This document shows, in pieces, positions 55,649-64,000 of a stretch of 64,000 nt of DNA. How positions within the stretch are numbered: position 1 is the stretch's first letter; every line of letters starts with the position of its first letter. The notes beneath the pieces are model-generated. The model did no database searches, was not told the DNA's origin, and worked only from the letters and a program-made list of their open reading frames with translations. The translations under genes and the position numbers were made by a program. The DNA comes from Shewanella metallivivens (lineage in GTDB: Bacteria > Pseudomonadota > Gammaproteobacteria > Enterobacterales > Shewanellaceae), in NCBI RefSeq assembly GCF_028750675.1, contig NZ_JAQQPZ010000013.1:464716-528715 (forward strand), written 5' to 3'.

Positions 55649-57060
55649 GACTTAGACGTTGGCAAAATGCATGTATAGATTCGTCATTAAAACAATACCT
55701 TAATGGACAGTCTCATTTCTTGGTTTTAGCGACGCCTGGCTCAGGAAAGACTCTGATGGCCTCTGTTTTATCAAACCATCTATTGAAGAATGACCTTGTT
55801 GATTTAATCTTTTGTTTTTCCCCATCTTCGATAGTTTCCATGGATTTTGCTGAGTGCTTACAATTAAGATCGAATGAACGTTTTGACGGGCTAATTGGTT
55901 CAAAGGGCAGAGCTTATACTTATCAACATTTGCAGTACTTAGATGGTGCTTTTTGGGAGCTATTTGAAAAATATCGAGTATTCGTTATTTTCGATGAAAT
56001 CCATCATTGTGCAGGATCTACTGTCGATAATGCGAATTCATGGGGAGAGCATATAATTCTGAACATTCAGAACAAAGCTCGATTCACCATGGCATTAACC
56101 GGCACGCCTTGGCGCTCAGATACGGCCCCTATCGTTTTTGCTAGCTACGCCTCACCAGATGGTGAAATCTCATGTGATTACGTCTATGGGCTTCATGAGG
56201 CCATTTTAGACGGTGTTTGTCGCGTACCTCAGATAATCGCTATTGATAACAATCATATTTCAGTAATAGAAAGTAATGAAACCGTCGTTTTCGAAAGCTT
56301 TGATGACCTACTGTCTAACTCCCAAGTTGCATACCAGGACGTAATCGAAAATGAGGATGTAATAAAACATATCATCACTTCGGCTAGTAAAAAGCTAGAT
56401 TTTATAAGACTTGAAAACTCTAATGCCGCTGGCTTAATCGTAGCGTCATCGATAGAACAGGCCAATAGAATTTCAACATTTGTAAAAAAATGGCTTGAAG
56501 AAGAAGCGGTTGTAGCTACCTATAAGGAAAATGACCCGACAGCCATTATTCAGCGATTCAGACATTCAGAATCCAAGTGGATTATTTCTGTTGGAATGAT
56601 TAGTGAGGGAACTAATATCCCTCGCCTACAAGTGTGTTGTTATCTCTCAAACATAAAAACTGAAATGTATTTTAGGCAAACACTAGGACGAATTCTTAGA
56701 GTTACAGACACTACTAATCAAGAAGCAATTCTTTATATGCCAGCGGAACCCAAGTTACTAGAGTATGCTTATAGAGTTAGACATGACGTGCCTGTTGAGG
56801 CTGATGTTGTAAAATTTGAAACAATGCAATCACTGCTCGTCGGCGATGAGACTATTAGTCAAAACAAAACAATTTCGTTGAAAGGGCCAAGTATTGATTT
56901 GTCCGGTAATGAAATTAAACTAAATGATTTCAATGAAAACATTGATAGCTTGTTCGATGAAGATTTTTTATCAACTTCATATGACCAAGTGATGAATATA
57001 TTCGGTCGCTTCAAACAAGAAACCATAGGCCTAGGGTTAGGGTTAGGAGAGTTGAAGTAA
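55645..57060 (+). CDS. SF2 DEAD/DEAH-box helicase
   Basis: A 471-residue superfamily 2 helicase close to type I/III restriction and phage-type ssDNA helicases. Motif I is ATPGSGKT (residues 28-35), motif II DEIHHCAG, motif III LTGTPWRS, motif V VGMISEGTNIP and motif VI FRQTLGRILR. It is a compact enzyme without added nuclease domain. Context (XRE regulator, coupled winged-helix partner, island setting) suggests a defence or mobile-element function; that is inference. Confidence 0.85.
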   Translation: MRLRRWQNACIDSSLKQYLNGQSHFLVLATPGSGKTLMASVLSNHLLKNDLVDLIFCFSPSSIVSMDFAECLQLRSNERFDGLIGSKGRAYTYQHLQYLDGAFWELFEKYRVFVIFDEIHHCAGSTVDNANSWGEHIILNIQNKARFTMALTGTPWRSDTAPIVFASYASPDGEISCDYVYGLHEAILDGVCRVPQIIAIDNNHISVIESNETVVFESFDDLLSNSQVAYQDVIENEDVIKHIITSASKKLDFIRLENSNAAGLIVASSIEQANRISTFVKKWLEEEAVVATYKENDPTAIIQRFRHSESKWIISVGMISEGTNIPRLQVCCYLSNIKTEMYFRQTLGRILRVTDTTNQEAILYMPAEPKLLEYAYRVRHDVPVEADVVKFETMQSLLVGDETISQNKTISLKGPSIDLSGNEIKLNDFNENIDSLFDEDFLSTSYDQVMNIFGRFKQETIGLGLGLGELK

Positions 57061-57117
57061 CTTTACTTACTTCAATCTAGATTATTTATCATTATACAAC
57101 TTGATATCGTTACTTAA

Positions 57118-57384
57118 TCAAGATTTTGAAACTGGATTAACAATAAAAGTTATTTTTTGTGGTTTGTCCTGAAGAGATCGAATAAAAATAGGTTCGGACT
57201 TCACTCCTGAGTAGTTTTTATCTATCATTTCACAATCATCTAAATGTTTAATTAAACTTTTTATAGCGTCTTTGTATTTTTCAGGAACCCGCATCACGAC
57301 TGTTTTTTCGTATTTAGTTTTTCGACCTGCACCAGTTCGAAATCCGCCATGTTTTACCTTGTGCTCAGCTTTTTCTTCAGACAT
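57118..57384 (-). CDS. Small basic protein, possible ribbon-helix-helix regulator
   Basis: An 88-residue protein with HGGFRTGAGRKTKYEKTVVM and VPEKYKDAIKSLIKHLDD, a pattern like small DNA-binding proteins that join a Gly-Arg segment to an RHH-type strand and helix. GGTGGAG precedes the ATG. Convergent with the helicase gene. Confidence 0.55.
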   Translation of the reverse strand: MSEEKAEHKVKHGGFRTGAGRKTKYEKTVVMRVPEKYKDAIKSLIKHLDDCEMIDKNYSGVKSEPIFIRSLQDKPQKITFIVNPVSKS

Positions 57385-58198
57385 GTAAACTCCACCTTGG
57401 TTTTGTTACATAATCAAAATACCTTGAATAAATTACAGAATCAAGAGGGTCTCAATACTTTTAATGATGAGGGATGGCTTTGCATGCTTTTAAATTAGGA
57501 AGATGGAGGTAAATATTTATGTATGGCTGTAATCTTTTGAGAATTGCACATTTATTGCGCTAACAAGTAATCGTCCGATATGAGTACTCTTTAATCCCAT
57601 CATTGGAAAAAAAACTACGATAAATAAATGCACTTTCAATACCGTTTTTGAGTTTATTTTTGATTCATCTTCAAACACGCTTTCTAATGTACATCAGTAT
57701 TAATAGGCGATCTGGCATGCAAAATATTAGAACCGACATCAAAGCTTCAAATAATCAAAATCAAACACTGTTCTCAAATTACATTGTCCATAACTACGGG
57801 ACTTATTTGAGGAACAATGATATTTACCTTAAAGATTATAGAGAACACTACGTGTATGAAAGTAGTAATTAGCGAACTTGGTCACATTATATTTAGCTAT
57901 TTCTCTAAAGCTGTCTTATAAAGTAGCAGCTGATATTTTTTAGCCACTACTGTTAGTGATCTAAAAAAATCATAAAACACCCTTATGTTTGTACCCCCTG
58001 GTTCTAAAATACATTCAAGATGAATTTTTTTGTAAACGTAGATATTGATAAATTATCAAATAACAAGTTTTTCAACTTTAATCATCTAGACGTATTTTTC
58101 ATGTAAAATTGTAAACCCAAGCACATTAACACGACCTGAATTTACAATTACAATATAATTATTAGGGAATTAACATTTGTCAAAAGCATTTACAATCT
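57385..58198. other. Long AT-rich intergenic stretch
   Basis: About 800 bases. The only candidate is a short frame from ATG 57717 (MQNIRTDIKASNNQNQTLFS) to 57872, 51 residues with a poor ribosome site and no known family. No terminator or repeat is evident. Confidence 0.35.
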
Positions 58199-59419
58199 TT
58201 AAAAGCTGTAAGTGAATTTCGTTCTTAAATCTGTAGCGTCTTTTTGATTGTTTTCATAATCCAATATTGAAAAATCAATTGATATACCGAAATTTTCGAG
58301 TTTACCATCCAATTGATATGCAAGGTTAACCGTCCATTCATTTAAATCTTTTCCAACTATGGGATTGTCAAAAGATGTATAAAATAATTTACCTTTAACA
58401 TTAGAGATAGTAGAACCTAACCCCAGTTGATACGAATTTGTGCCCGCTTCAAATGCAGCAACACCCGCAGTTTTAGTAGTTGCAGTAAACTGATAATAAG
58501 CTCCTTGACCTATGCCTCTAAAAACTCTATTTTCTCCTTCATTTCCTCCAGCTAATGTATAACCAGCGAAAAAATCTACTCCCCCCTGGCTAAAACCTAC
58601 TTTAAAGCCCAAAAGATCATTATCAACTAGTTCATTTTTATCCCACTTAGTTTTGTAGTACTGCAACGCAATATAACTGTTAAAGTTAGTTGGCAATGTA
58701 TATTCTACATCCGCATAGAGAGCTTGGACTTCATTTATTACATTTGCGTACTGTGAGTTAATTTTAACTTTTTTAGCTATCCGTTTATTAACTTGTGCGA
58801 AAAAGACGCCATCATTGCCTATTTTATAAAAGTCGCCAGGGGAACCAGAACCATTATAATCAAAATCAACAAATTCATTATCAACATAAAATGATTTATC
58901 TGTTCGAGTCTGATATTTAGTCACATAACCAATCGAAATATCAGTATCCTCAAAATGACTTGAAGATACCTGATACATTTCAAAAGACTCTTTTATTAAT
59001 CTTGAACCTGAGTTAGCGATCAAGGGTGATGAAAAGTGTTGCCTACCTCCAGAAAACACCGTATCACCAAACTGATACCTCAAAAAAGCTTCCGATAATA
59101 CAAGACCTTGTGCGTTTATACTGCCCGCAGTTCTATCATCATCATCATTGATGTTACTAACGTATGATCCCTGTACTTCTCCTCCCAATTTAAACCCATT
59201 AAACTCTGATGTATTAAAAGTAACATTACCACCATTCACCCAAATCGAGCTATTCTCTGCATTTGAATCGTCAAAATCTTGTTCGAAATAGTACGATTTC
59301 GCTGTACCTCCAACATTACCATTGTGTATCCATTCAGAAAAACTTTCAATATCACCATTAGAGAATGCATTATTACTCATTGCTAATAGCACCAAAACAT
59401 ATTTATTATATTTAAACAT
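58199..59419 (-). CDS. OprD-like outer-membrane porin
   Basis: A 406-residue beta-barrel protein: signal peptide (MFKYNKYVLVLLAMSNNAFS), alternating amphipathic strands and a C-terminal Phe (KFTYSF), the outer-membrane assembly signal. The block VNGGNVTFNTSEFNGFKLGG and FSGGRQHFSSPLI resemble OprD-family porins, including those of Epsilonproteobacteria. Substrate unknown. The surroundings are very AT-rich. A CRP-like site lies about 120 bases upstream of the start. Confidence 0.78.
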   Translation of the reverse strand: MFKYNKYVLVLLAMSNNAFSNGDIESFSEWIHNGNVGGTAKSYYFEQDFDDSNAENSSIWVNGGNVTFNTSEFNGFKLGGEVQGSYVSNINDDDDRTAGSINAQGLVLSEAFLRYQFGDTVFSGGRQHFSSPLIANSGSRLIKESFEMYQVSSSHFEDTDISIGYVTKYQTRTDKSFYVDNEFVDFDYNGSGSPGDFYKIGNDGVFFAQVNKRIAKKVKINSQYANVINEVQALYADVEYTLPTNFNSYIALQYYKTKWDKNELVDNDLLGFKVGFSQGGVDFFAGYTLAGGNEGENRVFRGIGQGAYYQFTATTKTAGVAAFEAGTNSYQLGLGSTISNVKGKLFYTSFDNPIVGKDLNEWTVNLAYQLDGKLENFGISIDFSILDYENNQKDATDLRTKFTYSF

Positions 59420-59855
59420 ACAAACCTTATTAACGTTAAGTTACAAATAAGAAACCATATTAAGTAAAACTAAAACCAAAGATAAACAAATAAATTACAA
59501 ACCCAATCGATAATACAAACTAGAACATTTTTAACAGTGATCTATTTCACAACAAAAAATATCAAACCGACATAAATATTAATTTAAAATAAGACATAGG
59601 TTTAAAACCCAAGTTAAAAACTTAGGTAGAAAAATTAAAAAAGACGCAAGTTTAAAACCTGAGTTAAAAACCTAGGAGAATAGAGCGTTAAAGCATATAT
59701 TTAAAAAACAAAAAAAACAAACAACCAAAAATATCAGGCCGATATCAATAATGTTAATTAGATCAATATATATAAAACCACAAACGTTACAATAAAAATA
59801 AGCGAGGCACGTTTAAATAAAAATATTTTATACACTATATAGGAAAACTCAGACC
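59420..59855. promoter_or_regulatory. AT-rich regulatory region between porin and cueP
   Basis: Divergent 436-base region. It contains a CRP-like palindrome (59536-59551), two 40-base repeats with a 50-base period (59591-59630 and 59641-59680, sharing TTTAAAACC and AGTTAAAAAC), and a further pair of similar segments at about 59550 and 59720 (AAAAATATCA followed by CCGA). Confidence 0.5.
59536..59551. promoter_or_regulatory. CRP-like binding site upstream of the porin gene
   Basis: AGTGATCTATTTCACA matches the TGTGA-N6-TCACA consensus at nine of ten defining positions. It sits about 120 bases upstream of the porin ATG. Confidence 0.55.
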
Positions 59856-60401
59856 ATGATTAAAAAACACATTCTATTAGCACTTATAGTTGCATTTTCA
59901 AGTCAATCATATGCTACAACGATAGATTCTGAATCATTCAAAAAGTTAGATTACAAAAGTGCTGTCACGACAGCTCATACACTATACAAAAATAATGATG
60001 GGATAATGATAAAAGTTCTACCCAACAAAATAGTTGCAACTTTCGCAGATGGAAAAAGTAGTTCTGTAGCTATACCAAAAGATCAATTCTTTCTTTCAAT
60101 AGCTCCTTACATTAATAGTTCTCACCCATGTACCAATCATGTTTTAACAGGTTGTACCGGTGAGATAAAAAATCAAACAATGAAAGTTGTCATGATTGAT
60201 ACTGACACAGGTGAAACATTAATAGACAAAAAAATGACGACACAAAGTGATGGATTTATAGACTTTTGGGTTCCAAAAGATAGCAATTTAGCATTTAATA
60301 TTTACTATGAACCAAAAGACGGAAGCAAAAGAGTGGCGAGAGAAGTATTGTCTACTTTCAATAACGATAGAACTTGCATTACAACTATGAAACTTATTTA
60401 A
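59856..60401 (+). CDS. cueP: CueP-family periplasmic copper-binding protein
   Basis: A 181-residue periplasmic protein with signal peptide MIKKHILLALIVAFSSQSYA. The family core FFLSIAPYINSSHPCTNHV followed by LTGCTGEIKNQ, and the C-terminal TCITTMKL, match CueP, which holds copper in the Salmonella periplasm and supplies SodCII. The three conserved Cys are C92, C100 and C174. Its place beside the cop genes agrees with a copper role. Confidence 0.85.
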   Translation: MIKKHILLALIVAFSSQSYATTIDSESFKKLDYKSAVTTAHTLYKNNDGIMIKVLPNKIVATFADGKSSSVAIPKDQFFLSIAPYINSSHPCTNHVLTGCTGEIKNQTMKVVMIDTDTGETLIDKKMTTQSDGFIDFWVPKDSNLAFNIYYEPKDGSKRVAREVLSTFNNDRTCITTMKLI

Positions 60402-60586
60402 AGTTAATATTTAAATATGGCTTGTAAAAGGACTGGAATTATTCCGGTCTTTTTTATATAAAAAATGGAAATCCTTTTCCATAAAATATCATGCATTAAC
60501 ATGACCTGAGTCTTTGTGGTTTTCTTGGGAGCACCTACAAAGGAACTCAAGATAATCCTTTATCTGGTTGATGAAATTGTTATTAG

Positions 60587-61078
60587 TTACGACCAGTGCA
60601 CGTGGGTTATTTTCCAACTACCATCCACTTGTTTAATTAACACAAGCGTTTCCATGGCCATCGAGTCAATACTTTTACCCTTATATTCACCTTGGGCGTG
60701 ACTTATTGACGTTGAAATGGCAACGTCACCCGTAATCGTTATTTGGTGTTCTTTTGGCGTTATGGTTAACCCTTTTAAGTAGGCCATATCCGCAAGCATA
60801 TGATGATTGGCATAATCTGTAAGTGAACGCTCTACTTTTCCACCTTCATAAATTTGAACATTGGCTGCTAATAACTGCCTAACAATAACCTCATTGCCCG
60901 TTTGTAATGCAGCATGAAATTGTTTGACGACATTGCCCGCGGCGGAATCAACACCGATAAACGCTTTTTGTTCTATAGGGTGAGTTTCATCACCATGGGC
61001 AAAACTCAATGAGCTTTGTCCTGCGGACATCAGTAATATCCCGGTGGTTATGAGTATTGTTAAAGGTCTATTTTTCAT
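60587..61078 (-). CDS. Exported NTF2-like (SnoaL/DUF4440-type) protein of the copper cluster
   Basis: A 163-residue protein with a signal peptide ending near SLSFA and a His-containing mature N-terminus (HGDETHPIEQK). The remaining residues have the NTF2-like cone fold pattern (VVKQFHAALQTGNEVIVRQL, and VLIKQVDGSWKITHVHWS at the end). It follows copD by 27 bases and is the last gene of the cop operon. Role unknown, perhaps a metal or small-molecule binder. Confidence 0.72.
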   Translation of the reverse strand: MKNRPLTILITTGILLMSAGQSSLSFAHGDETHPIEQKAFIGVDSAAGNVVKQFHAALQTGNEVIVRQLLAANVQIYEGGKVERSLTDYANHHMLADMAYLKGLTITPKEHQITITGDVAISTSISHAQGEYKGKSIDSMAMETLVLIKQVDGSWKITHVHWS

Positions 61079-61105
61079 TTTTATCTCTCTGTCAATTTAT
61101 AGTGA

Positions 61106-62002
61106 TTATCCAAGACTCATAGGACCAAGCACGCTCGAAAGTACCGCTGTTGTCGCTAATATCAGTACTGCTATTAATGCTTCTAATCCAATCGATTTTT
61201 GTAGTTTTTGTTTTGCAAATGATGGAGGCGCAATCGTTAATTTCGGTACTAAAACCAATTTATGCCATGCTGCTATAAGCAAAATGATAGCCACCAAACA
61301 GAGCTTGATGGTGACCGCGATACCATAATCGGAACTGAATAATTCAGTGGGGCTATCAAACAACATCCACACCATTCCCATGCCTGAAAGCAACACTAGA
61401 ATGACAATCACTATGCCTAAACGACCAAATGTATCCATGACATTCTTTATGACGATGTTGTCATCGGTGCTACATAATTTCCATAATGGATAAAAAGCGC
61501 CTATCCAACTGCCAATGATCAAAACGTGTATCAATATCAAGCCTTGAGCAAGCAATCCCAGTTCAGTGCTATGGCCAATAAGAGTAAACGTGACAGCAAT
61601 TAACAGACTGCTGATAATGGCTAATACCGCAGAAAACGTTTTGAGATAGCGGTTCTTATGTAACAGTAAACCACTAGCCACTAGCATTAACCCAAAACCG
61701 ATTAAGCGCCAAAGCACAGTTTGCCCTACCTGGGTTGGCCACAGAAAAGCATGCATCTGCGCATCGAACATTCCCATCAAGCCGTTTTCAGCAAAAGCCC
61801 CTATTTGCGCAAAATAATTGATACTAACGGCAATCAACCCCAAAACAGCACCTAGGCCGGTATATTTTGTAACGCTAATGCCTAGGTTCGGTTGGCCCTT
61901 AATGAGATATTGCATCAATGTGCCGCCAATAACGGCGGCAACACTAAGATAAATAACCCATTTAGATATCAACACCGATATGTCAAACACGGTTAATATC
62001 AT
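61106..62002 (-). CDS. copD: Copper resistance protein CopD
   Basis: A 298-residue inner-membrane protein with about eight helices, matching CopD/PcoD, which imports or handles copper together with CopC. His and Met residues in the first helices' loops fit metal relay (GMFDAQMHAFLWPTQ). It begins 14 bases after copC ends. Confidence 0.88.
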   Translation of the reverse strand: MILTVFDISVLISKWVIYLSVAAVIGGTLMQYLIKGQPNLGISVTKYTGLGAVLGLIAVSINYFAQIGAFAENGLMGMFDAQMHAFLWPTQVGQTVLWRLIGFGLMLVASGLLLHKNRYLKTFSAVLAIISSLLIAVTFTLIGHSTELGLLAQGLILIHVLIIGSWIGAFYPLWKLCSTDDNIVIKNVMDTFGRLGIVIVILVLLSGMGMVWMLFDSPTELFSSDYGIAVTIKLCLVAIILLIAAWHKLVLVPKLTIAPPSFAKQKLQKSIGLEALIAVLILATTAVLSSVLGPMSLG

Positions 62003-62016
62003 GTTTACTCATCCAC

Positions 62017-62439
62017 TTATTGATGTGCAGTGTGCTCGCTAGTCTCATGCTCCATTGTCATAGGCGTTGCACTGCGAGTGTTCATACCAGAGTTATGTAG
62101 CATAAAGCTCATGTTGCCTTTCATCTTATGACCGTCGTCACCCATGATCATCCAGTTAACTGTGTAATTAGCTGCGTTTAATGCTGGTAGGGCGAATGAA
62201 AATTCAGCTTGACTGGCCGCACTTGAAGGTAATGTTAACGGTACGCTTTGCTGCTTCTCATCTTGCATTGTTAATTTGACCAAACGTACCGGAGCCGTAA
62301 AGGTCAGTTCAAGCGTTGTTGGGGCTTGACTTAGCATGGCACCGTTAGCGGGCATAGAACTGCTCAGTCCGACATGAGCAAATGCTGAAGCACTCAAGAA
62401 TAGACTTGTTACGACTAAAACGTTGTTAAATAATTTCAT
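62017..62439 (-). CDS. copC: Periplasmic copper-binding protein CopC
   Basis: A 140-residue protein. The start at 62439 follows AAGGAAATA and gives the signal MKLFNNVLVVTSLFLSASAF, with cleavage leaving the mature N-terminus AHVGLSSSMP; the N-terminal His is the usual Cu(II) ligand. The sequence HKMKGNMSFMLHN near the C-terminus and a trailing Met/His-rich tail (MEHETSEHTAH) add ligands. It pairs with copD. Confidence 0.9.
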   Translation of the reverse strand: MKLFNNVLVVTSLFLSASAFAHVGLSSSMPANGAMLSQAPTTLELTFTAPVRLVKLTMQDEKQQSVPLTLPSSAASQAEFSFALPALNAANYTVNWMIMGDDGHKMKGNMSFMLHNSGMNTRSATPMTMEHETSEHTAHQ

Positions 62440-62553
62440 GATATTTCCTTTTATATTGTTTTTAACGATCGAAAACGGTTTACATAAATGATTAAATATT
62501 GGCTGAGCTAACATATTGGCACCAAGCTTATAACTCAGTGTACGAACGAGGTC

Positions 62554-63267
62554 TTAGAACCACGCTCTAAAACCAATAACAAACTGGGTTTCTTGTGTAT
62601 CTTCCCCTTCATTTCGGCTGTATTCGGCGGTATTACCGAGTTTCTGACGCCAATCCACACCGATATAGGGTGCGAACTCTCTAACAATCTCGTATCTCAA
62701 TCGCAGCCCTGCACTGACGTCAGATAAGCCAGAGCCTATTCCAAGTTCAGCATCGTCCTTACCAAATAAATTAACTTCTACTTCAGGTGTGAGTATCAAC
62801 TTTTGAGTGATTAAGAGTTCATATTCCGCACTCAAGCGCATAGCCGTACGGCCTTGGTCACCTATAAATAAGGCCGCGTCAATATCAAAGAAATATGGCG
62901 CTAACCCTTGAACCCCAATCACAGCCCAATTACGAGTCGGCGTCGGTTTGATATCGGTTTTAATACCGAATTGTACATCCCAGTATGGTGCGATGGGCTT
63001 ACTGTAAAGAGCCTGAATTTCAAGATCTTGCTTATCACTATTTGAATATTCACCTTCAGTTTTAAGCCACAACTTATTCAAATCGTAACCTAACCAGGCT
63101 TGTGCACTAAACTGGGTGGGATCTTGCGGATCCACGCCTTTTTCAAATTGATCCAGCATGACTTTTGTTAATAGAGGGTCATCATTACCGCCGGCAAACA
63201 CAGCTGAGCTAGTCAATGTGGCGCTCAGACTCAACAGTCCCAAGGCCATTAAATTCGTTTTATTCAT
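62554..63267 (-). CDS. copB: Outer-membrane copper resistance protein CopB
   Basis: A 237-residue outer-membrane beta-barrel of the CopB/PcoB family. The start at 63267 follows AGGGGAA and gives the signal MNKTNLMALGLLSLSATLTS. The C-terminus ends in Phe (VIGFRAWF). Blocks SAQAWLGYDLNKLWLKTEGE and VSAGLRLRYEIVREFAPYIG are family features. The Met/His-rich N-terminal segment that many CopB proteins have is absent. It lies 11 bases after copA. Confidence 0.9.
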   Translation of the reverse strand: MNKTNLMALGLLSLSATLTSSAVFAGGNDDPLLTKVMLDQFEKGVDPQDPTQFSAQAWLGYDLNKLWLKTEGEYSNSDKQDLEIQALYSKPIAPYWDVQFGIKTDIKPTPTRNWAVIGVQGLAPYFFDIDAALFIGDQGRTAMRLSAEYELLITQKLILTPEVEVNLFGKDDAELGIGSGLSDVSAGLRLRYEIVREFAPYIGVDWRQKLGNTAEYSRNEGEDTQETQFVIGFRAWF

Positions 63268-63278
63268 CTGTATTCCCC

Positions 63279-64000
63279 TTATTTCACCACGACTTTTCTG
63301 AACATGCCTGGCATGTGGAATAACAAGTGGCAATGATATGCCCATTGCCCTTTTGCATCGGCGGTGACTAAGTAACTGATCTTAGAACCCGGCTGAACTA
63401 ATACAGTGTGCTTACGGGGAATAAAATCAGGGTCGCCTGTCTCTAACTCACTCCACATACCATGCAAATGCATAGGGTGAGTCATCATCGTGTCGTTCAC
63501 TAAGGTGATCCGCAGTCTTTCTCCGTATTCAAACTCTAATGGCGCGGCGTCCATAAATTTCACCCCATTCACAGACCACATATAGCGGTTCATATTGCCG
63601 GTTAAATGCAGTTGAATTTCGCGGCTAGGTTGGCGTGTGTCGTAGGTAGGATGTAAGCCTTTAATGTCGCCATAAGTTAATACTTTGCGGTTAAATTGCT
63701 GTTGATGGTCACGCAATCCAATCCCGGGGTCGTGTAAGCCACTTTTTGGGGCATCGGCACGCATATCCACTTGTGGGCCGAACTCGGTGTCAATGTGTTT
63801 AATTTCATTGTTACTGCCAAAGCCTGCAAGCCCTAGTCCTGAGACTGTCGCTTTCGCAGCGTCCATTGCCATTTTGCTGTGTTCCATCCCTGACATATCA
63901 CCGCCACCCATAGCCATCTTGCTGTGATCCATGCCTGACATATCACCGCCGCCCATAGCCATCTTGCTGTGATCCATGCTTGACATATCACCGCCGCCCA
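63279..64000 (-). CDS. copA: Multicopper oxidase CopA, C-terminal part (5' end outside window)
   Basis: The 240 visible residues are the C-terminal third of a CopA/PcoA periplasmic Cu(I) oxidase. The copper ligands HPMHLHGMW and HCHLLFHMPGMF are intact. The N-terminal side of this part holds tandem MDHSKMAMGGGDMSG repeats, Met/His copper-binding motifs. The frame is open to the window edge, so the Met at 63986 is internal. Confidence 0.93.
   Translation of the reverse strand, partial: GGGDMSSMDHSKMAMGGGDMSGMDHSKMAMGGGDMSGMEHSKMAMDAAKATVSGLGLAGFGSNNEIKHIDTEFGPQVDMRADAPKSGLHDPGIGLRDHQQQFNRKVLTYGDIKGLHPTYDTRQPSREIQLHLTGNMNRYMWSVNGVKFMDAAPLEFEYGERLRITLVNDTMMTHPMHLHGMWSELETGDPDFIPRKHTVLVQPGSKISYLVTADAKGQWAYHCHLLFHMPGMFRKVVVK
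63855..64000 (-). repeat. Tandem 45-bp Met/His repeat within copA
   Basis: Unit of 15 codons (MDHSKMAMGGGDMSG), three copies visible with only a few changes (SSMDHSK, GMDHSK, GMEHSK), continuing past the window end. High DNA identity between units suggests recent slippage expansion. Confidence 0.8.

Noticed and set aside
1..64000. CRISPR array, tRNA or rRNA gene, retron or group II intron
   Set aside because: No regularly spaced repeats, cloverleaf tails, reverse transcriptase or intron motifs were seen on either strand.

Overview
The window looks like a piece of a Shewanella chromosome (a moderately AT-rich marine gammaproteobacterium). This is inferred from the shape of the core genes: argA with ArgR boxes, rpmB-rpmG, radC, coaBC-dut-slmA, folE, rph-pyrE, yicC and a Dcu-type dicarboxylate carrier all have the sequences and arrangements expected of that group. 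No RNA gene and no CRISPR array was seen.

Region 1 (1 to about 15.5 kb) is ordinary core chromosome: a RarD-type permease (cut by the window start), a PH-domain membrane protein, N-acetylglutamate synthase, ribosomal proteins L28 and L33, RadC, coenzyme A biosynthesis, dUTPase, the nucleoid-occlusion factor SlmA, an S9 peptidase, GTP cyclohydrolase I, the RNase PH and orotate phosphoribosyltransferase pair with an attenuator-like hairpin between them, the RNase YicC, a YcaQ/AlkX-type DNA glycosylase and a C4-dicarboxylate transporter.

Region 2 (about 15.6 to 34.3 kb) is a defence and mobility island. It holds an EcoRII/Dcm-type restriction-modification pair (divergent), a Fic protein with a palindromic operator, an AbiEi antitoxin whose AbiEii toxin gene is cut short exactly at a second copy of the Fic operator region, and a four-gene operon of three tyrosine recombinases plus a small coiled-coil protein that matches the ginABCD module of GInt genomic islands. 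Downstream cargo includes decayed IS3 and IS110 pieces, a HEPN-like protein, a cut DUF2971 gene, attC-like palindromes and an overlapping SIR2-HerA operon (Nezha-type anti-phage system).

Region 3 (about 34.3 to 60 kb) is a patchwork of insertion sequences and secreted proteins. It has a complete IS66 element with a 367-bp inverted copy of its own end, an out-of-frame lipoprotein gene at a run of ten G, a two-lobed aspartic protease overlapping a ClpP-like lipoprotein, a 2191-residue SpvB/Rhs protein with a possible immunity gene overlapping its end, a REP-associated tyrosine transposase, an astacin metalloprotease, small lipoproteins, an XRE / winged-helix / SF2 helicase cluster and an OprD-like porin in very AT-rich surroundings. 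A perfect 47-bp repeat brackets the Rhs segment.

Region 4 (59.8 to 64 kb) is a periplasmic copper-resistance cluster: cueP on the plus strand facing copA-copB-copC-copD and an NTF2-like gene on the minus strand. copA is cut by the window end.
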